Below are positions 10,686 to 18,763 of a stretch of DNA of 64,000 nt, piece by piece; the stretch's first letter is position 1; every line of letters begins with the position of its first letter. The translations under genes were made by a program, and so were the position numbers. Below the pieces are notes generated by a model. That model was not told where the DNA came from, made no database searches, and worked only from the letters and a program-made list of their open reading frames with translations. Origin of the DNA: Glacieibacterium arshaanense (GTDB taxonomy: Bacteria; Pseudomonadota; Alphaproteobacteria; Sphingomonadales; Sphingomonadaceae); assembly GCF_004681125.1 (NCBI RefSeq), contig NZ_SIHO01000001.1, positions 1,251,149 to 1,315,148 of the forward strand. Direction: 5' to 3'.

Positions 10686-11780
10686 ATGCCGCACGATCCC
10701 GATACCGAGCCGACCATCTCGCCGCGAAGCTTTCGCGACGACCTGCCGCGCGCCACCTTGGTGGTGCTGTTCATTTGCGGGCTGCTCGCCGCGGTGTTCT
10801 GGGTACTGCGGCCGTTTATTGGCCCGGCGATATGGGCGACGCTGATCGTTGTCGCCGGATGGCCGCTGATGCTGCGCCTGCAGAAATTGCTCGGTGGCCG
10901 GCGCTGGGCCGCCGTTGCGGTGATGCTGCTGGCGCTGCTGATGCTGTTCATGCTGCCGGTGATCGTCGTCGGGATGACCATCGTCCAGAACGCCAACGAC
11001 ATCATGGCGGCAGCCGAGCACCTGCCCGAACTGGCGACACCGACGGCGCCTGCATGGGTTGCGGGGCTGCCGGTGGTCGGCGCCAAGGCCGCGATACTGT
11101 GGGAAAAGACCATAGACGGCGGCGCCGAAGGTATCTGGGCAACGGTCGAACCTTATAGCGGCAGGGTTTCAACGTGGCTGGTCAGCCAGGTCGGTAGCGT
11201 CGGCCTGACACTGGCGCACGGCGCATTGATGCTGCTGTTGACGGCGCTGCTATTCAGCAAGGGTGAAGTCGCGGCAGCACAGGTTCAGCGCGTGTTCCGG
11301 CGGCTCGGCGGCACGCACGGCGAAACCATGTTGACGATTGCCGGGCAGGCAATCCGCGGCGTCGCGCTCGGTGTCGGGTTGACCGCGGTCATCCAGTCGA
11401 CGCTCGCCGGCATCAGCCTGACCATCGCCGGCGCGCCATTCGCCGGTCTGCTGACCATGGCGATTTTCCTGTGCTACCTCGGCCAAATCGGCTCGCTGCC
11501 GGTAATGGTGCCGACGATTGCCTGGATGTACTGGAGCGGCCATTTCGGCTGGGCGACTTTCCTCGTCGTAGCCACCGCGATCATCGCCGGCCTCGACAAC
11601 GTCCTGTCGCCGCTGCTCATTCGCAAGGGCGTCGACTTGCCCATCCTCGTCATCATCTCGGGGGTTATCGGCGGGCTTATTGCCTATGGCCTGATCGGCA
11701 TTTTTATCGGTCCGGTGGTGCTCGCGGTCGCCTATACGCTTCTCAACGCCTGGGTCGAGGAAATGGGCGACGCGGCCTAG
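10686..11780 (+). CDS. AI-2E family transporter (PerM/UPF0118)
   Basis: 364-residue polytopic membrane protein of the AI-2E/PerM permease family. It begins with a polar N-terminus (MPHDPDTEPTISPRSF). Paired hydrophobic helices follow near residues 20-60 and 80-105, then a periplasmic-type domain, then a C-terminal block of helices ending GPVVLAVAYTLLNAW, the conserved family end. The substrate cannot be told from sequence; members export small signals or ions. The ATG at 10686 has AGGGGA about ten bases upstream. The stop overlaps the convergent phaZ stop (CTAG, 11777-11780). Confidence 0.88.
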   Translation: MPHDPDTEPTISPRSFRDDLPRATLVVLFICGLLAAVFWVLRPFIGPAIWATLIVVAGWPLMLRLQKLLGGRRWAAVAVMLLALLMLFMLPVIVVGMTIVQNANDIMAAAEHLPELATPTAPAWVAGLPVVGAKAAILWEKTIDGGAEGIWATVEPYSGRVSTWLVSQVGSVGLTLAHGALMLLLTALLFSKGEVAAAQVQRVFRRLGGTHGETMLTIAGQAIRGVALGVGLTAVIQSTLAGISLTIAGAPFAGLLTMAIFLCYLGQIGSLPVMVPTIAWMYWSGHFGWATFLVVATAIIAGLDNVLSPLLIRKGVDLPILVIISGVIGGLIAYGLIGIFIGPVVLAVAYTLLNAWVEEMGDAA

Positions 11781-12610
11781 GCGGCGTCGCGCTCGACCTC
11801 GAGCGGCGCATCGAGGAAGGCTTCGATTCTGGGAATCGACTGGTCGGCCTCGGTCACCAGAAACAGATGCCCGCCGCCATGGACGATTTCGAGCCGCGCG
11901 CCGGGGATCAGGAACTTCAAAAAGTGCCCGTTGACCAGCGGTACTATATTGTCGTCGTCGCCCATCATGATCATTGTCGGCACCTTGAGGAACGGCAGCG
12001 CGAACGCGCTCGTCCAGCCCAGCATCGCCAGCAACTGGTAGAAATAGCCGGTCTTGGTCGGCGCCTTGATGCGCGTCGTGTGGCCGTGCGAGCCGTCGCT
12101 CGACCCGCCGTACAGCGTCGCGAAATTCTTCAGCATGAAGTCCGGATCGATATAGCGGCGCGGGTCGGCCATCTTGGTCAGCGCCGACAGTTTCCCCGGC
12201 ACCATCAGCATCCCCGCCGTGGTCGCCACCAAAATCAGCCGGCCGACGCGGTTCGGGTGCTGCAGTGCATATTGCTGCGCCATCGCCCCGCCCCAGCTGA
12301 CGCCCATCACATCGACCTTGTCATGGTCGTGTTCGTGCATGATGCGGTCGGCAATCGCCGCCATCATCCATGGCCGGTATGGCAGAGTCGGATTGGGCGA
12401 ATTGCCGATGCCGGGCATGTCGAAGGTGATGATTTCACGGTTCGGCATGCGCGCCGCCAACGGCGCGATCAGCTCGATATTGGCGCCGATGCCGTTGAAG
12501 AACAGCAGCGGGCGTTCGGCGGGATTCTTGCCTCGCGCCGGCCATCTTGCCATGCGCACGGTGCGGCCGTGGATGGTGACCATGGTGTAGATGGGTTCGG
12601 GTGACGTCAT
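11777..12610 (-). CDS. phaZ: intracellular poly(3-hydroxyalkanoate) depolymerase-like alpha/beta hydrolase
   Basis: 277 residues resembling the PhaZ depolymerase found next to class II PHA synthases in Pseudomonas. Shared stretches include PLLFFNGIGANIELI, the nucleophile elbow GVSWGG (Ser105), MLMVPGK, PRRYI, the acid GDDDNIVPL (about residue 218) and GGGHLFLVTEA (catalytic His about 248). It mobilises stored polyester to hydroxyacids in the cytoplasm. The open frame extends 123 codons upstream into phaC; the ATG at 12610 is the homologous start. It lies 53 bases downstream of phaC, so synthesis and breakdown genes are paired. Confidence 0.9.
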   Translation of the reverse strand: MTSPEPIYTMVTIHGRTVRMARWPARGKNPAERPLLFFNGIGANIELIAPLAARMPNREIITFDMPGIGNSPNPTLPYRPWMMAAIADRIMHEHDHDKVDVMGVSWGGAMAQQYALQHPNRVGRLILVATTAGMLMVPGKLSALTKMADPRRYIDPDFMLKNFATLYGGSSDGSHGHTTRIKAPTKTGYFYQLLAMLGWTSAFALPFLKVPTMIMMGDDDNIVPLVNGHFLKFLIPGARLEIVHGGGHLFLVTEADQSIPRIEAFLDAPLEVERDAA

Positions 12611-12626
12611 TTGGTCGTCCTGAATA

Positions 12627-12664
12627 AGGGCCTCCGGCGGGCAGGGCCTTGGCCCTGCACCCCT
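12627..12664. repeat. REP-like intergenic palindrome
   Basis: Between the phaC stop and the phaZ start lies a palindrome GCAGGGCC-tt-GGCCCTGC (12641-12658), preceded by CCTCCGGCGG. The combination CTCCGGCGGGCAGGG...CCCTGCACCCC resembles, from memory, a short repeat scattered through intergenic regions of many sphingomonad and other proteobacterial genomes. No second copy was seen in this window. In the phaC transcript it would form a strong hairpin that could protect the upstream message or reduce read-through to phaZ. Confidence 0.55.
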
Positions 12665-14355
12665 TAGCTTAGCGCGTAGTCGCCCGGGGCTTTGCCGACG
12701 GGTTTGTGCTTTTTGTTGCCCATCGCCTTGGGGGCGGCCACCTGCCCACCCGAGCGTGCCTTGAGCCAGTTCAGCCAGTACGGCCACCAGCTTCCGGCCA
12801 TTTCCTCGGCTTCCTTGAGCCAGGCCTCGGGCGTCGGCGGGTTTTCGGGGGCGCGGTAGAACTTCGCCTTGGGGTTGCCCGGCGGGTTGAGGATCGCCTG
12901 GATATGCCCCGAATGCGACAGCACAAAGTCGATGTTCTTTGACCCGAACAGCTGCGTCGAGCGGTAGCACGCCTTCCACGGCGTGATGTGGTCGGTAACG
13001 CCAGCCATGATGAACAGGTCGCAGGTCACTTTCTTGAGGTCGACCTTGTGCCCGGCGAACTCGGACTTGCCGGGGTTGGCGAATGGTTGTTCCTCATACA
13101 CCCGCAGATAGTCCGAATGCAGCTGCGCGGTCAGATTGGTCGCGTCGTTGTTCCAGAACAGGATGTCGAACGCGGGCGGGTCCTCGCCGTGCAGATAGTT
13201 GTTCACGACATAGTTCCACACCAGATCATTCGGCCGCAGCCAAGCGAAGGTCCGCGCCAGCGACGCGCCCTCCAATATGCCCTTCTTCGCCGATCGCTCG
13301 CGCGCCAGCTTGAGGCCGTTGTCCGACATCAACGCGCCGGCCTCGCTATCGTTGCGTTGCGGGTAGAGTACGCAGACCATCAGCGTCGCCGAGTTGATGC
13401 GCGTGTCGCCGCGCTCGGCGAGTTTCGACAGCAAGGTCGCCATGGTGATGCCACCCGAGCAGGCGCCCGCGACATTGACCTTGGCGGCGCCGGTGACGTC
13501 GCAGACGATGCCGATCGCGTCGATAATCGCGTCGATATAGGCGTCGAGGCCCCAGGCGCGGTTTTCGATCTGCGGGTTGAGCCAGCTGATCAGGAACGGC
13601 TGGATGCCCTGATCAAGTTCATAGCGGATGATGCTCTTTTCGGGCGTCAGGTCGTTGATATAAGCCTTGTTGATCTGCGGCGGGATGATCAGCAACGGGA
13701 TTTCGTGGACGGTGTCGGTGCGCGGTTCGTACTGCAGCAGCTCCATGATGTCCGAGCGGTGGATGACCGCGCCGGGCGAGGTGGCGATGTTTTCGCCGAT
13801 CTTGAACGGCCGCGAGTCGACCTGGCTGACGATGCCGTCGTTGTGAACCATGTCGTTGTAGGCATTGGTCAGCCCGCGGATCAGCGAGGAGCCGCCGGTT
13901 TCGAGCGCCTTCTTCAGCGCCGAAGGGTTGCCCACCAGGCTGTTGGTCGGACTGAGCGAATCGAGGATCATCCCCGAAACGAAATTGGCGCGCGCGCGTT
14001 CGAGCTCGTCGAGTTCGAGGTCGGCGATCCAGCGGTTCACCCCGGCCTGAGCCGCGAGGTAATATTGCATGCCCATCCGGTAGAACGGATTGGCAGCCCA
14101 GGACTTGTCGAGGAAGCGCTTGTCCTTGGGGTCAGGCGCGATGTCGGACTTGTTCGTCAGAATCTTGAGCACGTCGTCGGAAAACAGCCGCATGTGCTTG
14201 AAGGTAGTCGCCGGCTTTGCCGCAGTCTCGCGCAGCATCACCGTCACCGCACCGAGCAGGTCTTCGCGTGCCAGCCCGACAATCGGATTGAGCGCAACGT
14301 TCGCATCCACACCGCTACCGTCGCTGCCGCCGAGATCGACGCCCTTTTTGGCCAT
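12664..14355 (-). CDS. phaC: polyhydroxyalkanoate synthase, PhaC1-like
   Basis: 563-residue PHA synthase that polymerises (R)-3-hydroxyacyl-CoA into storage polyester on the granule surface. The lipase-like box is GACSGG with the catalytic cysteine at residue 299. The partner acid is Asp455 (GVTDHITPW) and the histidine is His484 (SHSGHIQ). Length and spacing match Pseudomonas class II PhaC1, and the adjoining PhaZ is of the same type, which points to medium-chain-length substrates. The ATG at 14355 has a very strong Shine-Dalgarno (GGGGAGG). The region upstream holds an inverted repeat and two candidate small RNAs. Confidence 0.95.
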   Translation of the reverse strand: MAKKGVDLGGSDGSGVDANVALNPIVGLAREDLLGAVTVMLRETAAKPATTFKHMRLFSDDVLKILTNKSDIAPDPKDKRFLDKSWAANPFYRMGMQYYLAAQAGVNRWIADLELDELERARANFVSGMILDSLSPTNSLVGNPSALKKALETGGSSLIRGLTNAYNDMVHNDGIVSQVDSRPFKIGENIATSPGAVIHRSDIMELLQYEPRTDTVHEIPLLIIPPQINKAYINDLTPEKSIIRYELDQGIQPFLISWLNPQIENRAWGLDAYIDAIIDAIGIVCDVTGAAKVNVAGACSGGITMATLLSKLAERGDTRINSATLMVCVLYPQRNDSEAGALMSDNGLKLARERSAKKGILEGASLARTFAWLRPNDLVWNYVVNNYLHGEDPPAFDILFWNNDATNLTAQLHSDYLRVYEEQPFANPGKSEFAGHKVDLKKVTCDLFIMAGVTDHITPWKACYRSTQLFGSKNIDFVLSHSGHIQAILNPPGNPKAKFYRAPENPPTPEAWLKEAEEMAGSWWPYWLNWLKARSGGQVAAPKAMGNKKHKPVGKAPGDYALS

Positions 14356-14402
14356 TTTGACCTCCCCTGTATCGTTGTGCCGAAGCTGCCCCCGCTGCGC
14401 AG

Positions 14403-14436
14403 CACTGTCAACAAGTGGTGAGCGACAGTGTCAACA
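14403..14436 (-). promoter_or_regulatory. operator-like repeats upstream of phaC
   Basis: A 7-bp inverted repeat CACTGTC-N14-GACAGTG (14403-14409 and 14424-14430) overlaps two near-identical 11-mers, CACTGTCAACA and CAGTGTCAACA, 23 bp apart. On the minus strand each 11-mer contains TTGACA, so the site could combine a -35 element with binding of a dimeric regulator about two helical turns apart. It lies 48-81 bases upstream of the phaC ATG. No good -10 was found, so the promoter itself is unproven. Confidence 0.45.
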
Positions 14437-14452
14437 TGCGCCGCCGGGGTGG

Positions 14453-14534
14453 CCAAAAAACAAGAAGCCCGGCGCTGCATGGCAACACCGGACTTCCGTG
14501 CCGCGAGAAAAACAGGGGGAATTCCGTCGCGACA
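14453..14534 (-). ncRNA. candidate small RNA, copy A (phaC-proximal)
   Basis: The minus strand reads as a compact sRNA gene of about 80 nt. An 8-bp 5' stem (14527-14534 with 14499-14506) carries a 20-nt loop containing CCCCCTG followed by a T run. Then comes a terminator hairpin (14464-14472 with 14488-14496, one mismatch) followed by TTGTTTTTTGG. A second unit at 14639-14717 has the same order, the same loop core and compensatory changes in the stem. No convincing protein frame exists here. The family was not recognised; it resembles in layout the C-rich-loop anti-Shine-Dalgarno RNAs of alphaproteobacteria. Confidence 0.65.
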
Positions 14535-14586
14535 GTTATGCAGATACCACCCGAATCCCGGAAATAAAATAAGTACTAATACCTAG
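14535..14586 (-). promoter_or_regulatory. promoter and activator-like box of sRNA copy A
   Basis: On the minus strand CTAGGTATTAGTA (14574-14586) is followed by TTCCGG and, after 17 bases, by CATAAC (14535-14540) just before the RNA. The same three elements precede copy B. A conserved box immediately upstream of a poor -35 is the usual geometry of an activator-dependent promoter; the box shape (CTAGGTA-N-TAG) would suit a NarL/FixJ-type response regulator, but that is inference. Confidence 0.5.
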
Positions 14587-14638
14587 TTTTGCGAATTAAT
14601 ATTTTGGAAACGTTCTATCGCGCGACATCATCCGCGCC

Positions 14639-14717
14639 GGACAGGAAAGGACCCGGCGCGCAGGTTGCGCAGCCGGGTCCAGTTTTGACCGCGAAGAACA
14701 GGGGGAAATCCGCGGTG
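14639..14717 (-). ncRNA. candidate small RNA, copy B (distal)
   Basis: This is the second tandem unit, about 77 nt. A 6-bp 5' stem ACCGCG/CGCGGT (14711-14716 with 14688-14693) holds a 17-nt loop reading GATTTCCCCCTGTTCTT. After a short linker comes an almost uninterrupted hairpin of 14 base pairs (14649-14680; outer stem GGACCCGGC/GCCGGGTCC, inner stem GCGCA/TGCGC), with a weak T tract (TTTCCTGT). The hairpin sequences of copies A and B differ while the pairing is kept, which argues for selection on RNA structure. Copy B may end less efficiently than copy A. Confidence 0.65.
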
Positions 14718-14722
14718 ATGGG

Positions 14723-14771
14723 CAGTTTATCCCACACCGCGTGCGCCGCCGAAATACGGTCTACTACCTAG
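14723..14771 (-). promoter_or_regulatory. promoter and activator-like box of sRNA copy B
   Basis: The minus strand carries CTAGGTAGTAG (14761-14771), then TTTCGG and, 17 bases on, GATAAA (within 14724-14731), followed by the RNA start near 14716. This matches the order and spacing in front of copy A. The box begins 17 bases from the end of the amidohydrolase gene, so the whole promoter lies in the gene-free stretch. Confidence 0.5.
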
Positions 14772-14787
14772 TCGGCAGGCAGGGCGA

Positions 14788-16500
14788 TCAGTTTACGCCG
14801 GGGCGCGTGTAGACGCTTGTCCCTGCCTTGATCGTCGCATCGATCTTGATGTCTTTGATGGTTGCCGGCGGCACTGTCAGCGGGTTCGCCGACAGGATAA
14901 CAAGATCGGCATCCTTGCCGACTTCAATCGAGCCCTTGCGGTCGGCTTCGAAGTGCTGCCACGCTGGCCAAAGCGTCATCGCCTTCAATGCCACGGCCGG
15001 ACTGATGCGCTGCGCGGGTCCGAGCACATAATTGGTCCGCGTCGTGCGATTGACCGCCGAATCGAAGACCCGCATCGAATTGGGGAACGTCACCGGCGCA
15101 TCATGGTGGATGCTGAACATCATGCCTTCGGCCAGCACCGCGCCGGTCGGCGAGATGAATTCGGCGCGTTGAGGCCCGGCCACCGAGGTGCGATGCCAGT
15201 CACCCCAATAAAAGGTGTGCATAGGGAACAGCGCGGGGAAGATCTCGAGCTTCTTGAGTTCGGGGATCTGATCGGCGCGCAGATACTGACCGTGGACCAA
15301 TATCGTCCGGCGATCCTTCCCCGGAAACTGTTGCTCGGCCGACCTGACCGTGGTGATCAGTTGGTCAATTGCCGCATCGCCGTTGGCGTGGACCAGCAGT
15401 TGCCAATTGTTTTTGAACGCCATGTCGACCCAGCCTTGTGCCTCGCCCGGCTTGGGAAACGCCGGATAGCCCGCATAATCGGGCTTTTGCCCCGCGGGCA
15501 CGACGAAATACGGCTGGGTGAACCATGCGGTCTTGCCCTGAGGTGACCCATCGAACGTTAGCTTGACCCCGCCAATACGAAAATGGTCGGTGTAATTGCG
15601 GCTCATCCACGGTCCGCGCAGAATAGGATCGTCCTTGAGTGTCACCAGGTCGGCGTAGGAGACGATATCGACCTTGAGCTTGCCGGCCTTCGCCGCACCG
15701 GTCAGCATGGCCATCGCGGCGGCGTCGGTCTTGCCGTCCTGCACTGTGGTATATCCGTTAGCCATGTAGATGTTCTGCGCAGCGTCAATCATCGCCATCG
15801 CCTGTGTCGGGGTGGTCTTGGGCATGATTTTATAGGCAATCAGCGCCAGACCCGACTCCTCGAAAACCCCGTTCGGGGTGCGTCCATCGGCTTCGCGCTG
15901 GATGACCCCGCCCGACGGATTGGGCGTATCGGCAGTAATGCCCGCCATCGCAATGGCCTTGCTGTTGAACGCACCCAGATGCCCTGACTGATGGATCACC
16001 ATGATCGGAATTTCGGTCGAAACCGCATCGAGTTCCTGCCGCGTCGGGGCGCGCTTTTCGGCAAGCTGCGAATCGTCATAGTCGAATCCGATGGCGAAGC
16101 CGGTCGACTTGACCATCGGCGAGGTGGCGATGAAGTCGCGCATGATGCGCTGGATATCGGCGATCGAATGCACCGGGCCGTCCGGCGGTGGCAGCAGATT
16201 GGCGGATACCGCTTGCATGCCAACACCGCTGATATGGCCGTGCGCATCGACAAAGCCGGGAATCAACGTCCGGCCCTTGAGGTCGACGATGACCGTCTTC
16301 GGGCCGTGTTCGGCGGCGTGGACGGCCTTGCGCGTTCCCACCGCAACGATCTTGCCATTCTTGACCGCCAGCGCTTCGGCCGTCGGGGCCTTGTCGTTGA
16401 CGGTCAGGATGGTGCCGCCGATATAGATGGTGTCGGCATCGGCAGCGTGAACTGCGGTGGCGCCCAGCAACGCAAGCAGCAATGGCAATTTATACGTCAT
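14788..16500 (-). CDS. exported YtcJ-like amidohydrolase
   Basis: 570-residue metal-dependent hydrolase of the amidohydrolase-3/YtcJ type. A signal peptide (residues 1-19, ending AVHAA) directs it out of the cytoplasm, as in many sphingomonad members. Family marks are the N-terminal beta strand YIGGTILTVN, GRTLIPGFVDAHGHI with the metal ligands His87/His89, LLVHANGDAAI and the C-terminal KDADLVILSANPL. The physiological substrate is unknown. It is followed by 50 bases to the sRNA region and has no obvious operon partner. Confidence 0.88.
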   Translation of the reverse strand: MTYKLPLLLALLGATAVHAADADTIYIGGTILTVNDKAPTAEALAVKNGKIVAVGTRKAVHAAEHGPKTVIVDLKGRTLIPGFVDAHGHISGVGMQAVSANLLPPPDGPVHSIADIQRIMRDFIATSPMVKSTGFAIGFDYDDSQLAEKRAPTRQELDAVSTEIPIMVIHQSGHLGAFNSKAIAMAGITADTPNPSGGVIQREADGRTPNGVFEESGLALIAYKIMPKTTPTQAMAMIDAAQNIYMANGYTTVQDGKTDAAAMAMLTGAAKAGKLKVDIVSYADLVTLKDDPILRGPWMSRNYTDHFRIGGVKLTFDGSPQGKTAWFTQPYFVVPAGQKPDYAGYPAFPKPGEAQGWVDMAFKNNWQLLVHANGDAAIDQLITTVRSAEQQFPGKDRRTILVHGQYLRADQIPELKKLEIFPALFPMHTFYWGDWHRTSVAGPQRAEFISPTGAVLAEGMMFSIHHDAPVTFPNSMRVFDSAVNRTTRTNYVLGPAQRISPAVALKAMTLWPAWQHFEADRKGSIEVGKDADLVILSANPLTVPPATIKDIKIDATIKAGTSVYTRPGVN

Positions 16501-16551
16501 GGCATCTCTCCCCAGATTTGGGGTGACGCTAGCGCAGCATTTTCCGATTGA

Positions 16552-17349
16552 CTAGCGCAATGCGCCCGCGAGCAGCTTGTGCAGCTTGCTGTGAATCTGG
16601 TCATTGCCGGCGACGATTTCGGCGCGTTCGATGGGCTTGTCGCCGCCGCGGTAGTCGGTAACGAAGCCGCCGGCCTCGCGCACCAGCAGGATGCCCGCCG
16701 CGACGTCCCACGGCTGCAGGTCAGCTTCGAAATAGCCGTCGAACCGCCCGGCAGCGAGCCATGCCAGATCGAGCGACGCCGCGCCGAAACGGCGGATGCC
16801 TGCAACTTCAGGGGCGACAGCGGCCATGATCTTGTTGAACTTTTCGCTGTCACCGTGACCGGCGAACGGAATGCCGGTGGCAATCAGTGTATCGAGCAGG
16901 TCGCGGCGCGCGCTGACGCGCAGGCGGCGGTCCTGCAGCCAGGCGCCCTTGCCCTTTTCGGCCCAGAAGCTTTCATCGGTCAGTGGTTGATAGACGAGGC
17001 CGGCGACGACTTCGCCCTGGACCTCGGCAGCAATCGAAATGGCGAAATGCGGCAGGCCGTGGATGAAGTTGCTGGTGCCGTCGAGCGGATCAACGATCCA
17101 GCGCGCCTGCTGGTCGGCATGGCGGGTCTCGGACGATTCCTCCATCAGCAGGCCCCAATCGGGGCGCGCGTGCGTCAGGATTTCGCGGATCGTCGCTTCG
17201 GCGGCGTGATCGGCGTTCGACACGAAATCGGCGACGCCCTTGCGCGACACCTGCAGCGCCTCGATCTCGTTGAAATCGCGGCGCAGGCGGGGAGCCGCCT
17301 TGCGCGCGGCCTTTTCCATGATGGTGATCAGCGCCGATTTAATGGCCAT
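16552..17349 (-). CDS. suhB: inositol-1-monophosphatase family protein
   Basis: 265 residues of the Mg-dependent IMPase/SuhB family. The metal site is complete: Glu70 (LLMEESS), DPLDGT with Asp87 and Asp90, and the C-terminal QPWDVAAG aspartate. It may hydrolyse inositol phosphates or, as E. coli SuhB does, also help rRNA transcription; the sequence does not decide. It lies 39 bases downstream of efp and is probably co-transcribed with it. Confidence 0.9.
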   Translation of the reverse strand: MAIKSALITIMEKAARKAAPRLRRDFNEIEALQVSRKGVADFVSNADHAAEATIREILTHARPDWGLLMEESSETRHADQQARWIVDPLDGTSNFIHGLPHFAISIAAEVQGEVVAGLVYQPLTDESFWAEKGKGAWLQDRRLRVSARRDLLDTLIATGIPFAGHGDSEKFNKIMAAVAPEVAGIRRFGAASLDLAWLAAGRFDGYFEADLQPWDVAAGILLVREAGGFVTDYRGGDKPIERAEIVAGNDQIHSKLHKLLAGALR

Positions 17350-17388
17350 GTTGAGTCTTTCTGCGCCCCCGCTCGGGATGCGGTGGCT

Positions 17389-17952
17389 TTAATCGGCGCG
17401 GCGGACGTATTCGCGCGCATAGGTATCGACGACGATCTTGGTGCCGGCGGTGACGAACGGCGGCACCATGACGCGCACGCCGTTTTCGAGCGTCGCGGGC
17501 TTGTACGACGATGACGCCGTCTGGCCCTTCACCACCGCTTCGGTATCACGGATGACGGCTTCGATCTGGTCGGGCAGCTGCACCGAAATCGGCTTTTCCT
17601 CATAGGTTTCCATAACCACGTCCATGCCGTCGGTCAGGAAATCGGCAGCATCGCCAAGCAGGTCCTTGTCGAGCGTGATCTGGTCGTAGTTGAGCTTGTC
17701 CATGAAGGTCAGCGTTTCGCCTTCGGCGAACAGGAACTGGAAATCGCGCGTGTCGAGGCGGACCTTTTCGACGGTTTCGGCCGAGCGGAAACGCTCGTTG
17801 GTCTTGCGGCCGTCCATCAGGTTCTTGAGTTCGACCTGCATATAGGCGCCGCCCTTGCCGGGCTGCGTGTGCTGGATCTTGACCGCGCGCCACAGGCCAC
17901 CCTGATACTCGAGGATGTTGCCCGGACGGATATCGACGCTGTTGATTTTCAT
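17389..17952 (-). CDS. efp: elongation factor P
   Basis: 187-residue translation factor that rescues ribosomes stalled on polyproline. The KOW-like first domain has the acceptor loop [10 protein letters not shown] with Lys33 at the tip, the site of beta-lysylation in EpmA-containing bacteria. Two OB-like domains follow with the conserved end GTKIVVDTY. The usual KPGKGG is QPGKGG here. No modification genes are in the window. Confidence 0.97.
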   Translation of the reverse strand: MKINSVDIRPGNILEYQGGLWRAVKIQHTQPGKGGAYMQVELKNLMDGRKTNERFRSAETVEKVRLDTRDFQFLFAEGETLTFMDKLNYDQITLDKDLLGDAADFLTDGMDVVMETYEEKPISVQLPDQIEAVIRDTEAVVKGQTASSSYKPATLENGVRVMVPPFVTAGTKIVVDTYAREYVRRAD

Positions 17953-18006
17953 GGAAACTGGCTCACCGGAAGTGCGGAAAGCGCGGCTTCTAGCGGTTTG
18001 CGGCGC

Positions 18007-18693
18007 TTATGCCAACACCTCTGAAAACGCCGCGACCCCTGCCCCGGGCCCGTCGGGGTGCAACCACACCGCGTTGACGCAGGCGATGAAGTCGGCGCCC
18101 GCGGCGACCAGCGGCGCGGCGTTGGCGGGCGTGATGCCGCCGATCGCCACGCACGGCAGCTGGCTGATCGTCGTCCACCAGGTCAGGATGTCGGGACGCG
18201 GGCGATAGTGCGACGGCTTGGTGGTGGTGTCGTAGAAGGCGCCGAATGCGACATAGTCGGCCCCCGCCTCGCCGGCTTCCATGGCGAGATGCCGGCTGTC
18301 GTGACAGGTCACGCCAATTTGCGCGTCGGGGCCGAGCAGCTTGCGCGCATCCTTGACCGAGCCGTCGCTCTGGCCGAGGTGGACGCCGTCGGCACCGCAG
18401 GCCTTCGCGAGATCGGCACGGTCGTTGAGGATGAAGGCGACGTCGTGCGCCTTGCAGACTTCGATGCAAGCGGCCGCGGCGGCGAGAATGGCAGCGTCAT
18501 CGACGCCCTTGAGCCGCAACTGGAATGCCGCGACCGGCCCGCCAGCAAGCGCGGCTTCGAGCTTGGCCGGGAAAGCGGTGTCAAAAACCGGCGGCGACAC
18601 CACATACAGCTGCGGCTTGGGACGACGCTCGCGTTCGAAGCGCGTGCCGAATTCGGGGTCGAGCGGAATCAGTTCGTCGGGTTCGTCAGTCAT
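18007..18693 (-). CDS. thiE: thiamine phosphate synthase
   Basis: 228-residue TIM-barrel enzyme joining HMP-PP and thiazole phosphate to thiamine phosphate. Recognisable segments are FQLRLKG near residue 57, FILNDRADLAKACGADGVHLGQSD in the middle and the phosphate loop VAIGGITPANA. The N-terminal ~25 residues are an extra polar tail. It lies 54 bases before efp, so a thiE-efp-suhB transcript is likely. Confidence 0.92.
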   Translation of the reverse strand: MTDEPDELIPLDPEFGTRFERERRPKPQLYVVSPPVFDTAFPAKLEAALAGGPVAAFQLRLKGVDDAAILAAAAACIEVCKAHDVAFILNDRADLAKACGADGVHLGQSDGSVKDARKLLGPDAQIGVTCHDSRHLAMEAGEAGADYVAFGAFYDTTTKPSHYRPRPDILTWWTTISQLPCVAIGGITPANAAPLVAAGADFIACVNAVWLHPDGPGAGVAAFSEVLA

Positions 18694-18763
18694 GCGGGCG
18701 GGTTTAGCGCAGTTTTGCGGGGCGGTGTAGGTTCATTGCAGACCCCACACCGCCGCCGCGAAC

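Noticed and set aside
12988-14421. 477-codon open frame antisense to phaC
   Set aside because: It mirrors the codon pattern of phaC on the other strand, a usual artefact of high-GC DNA; the protein is Arg/Asp/Gln-rich without domain features.
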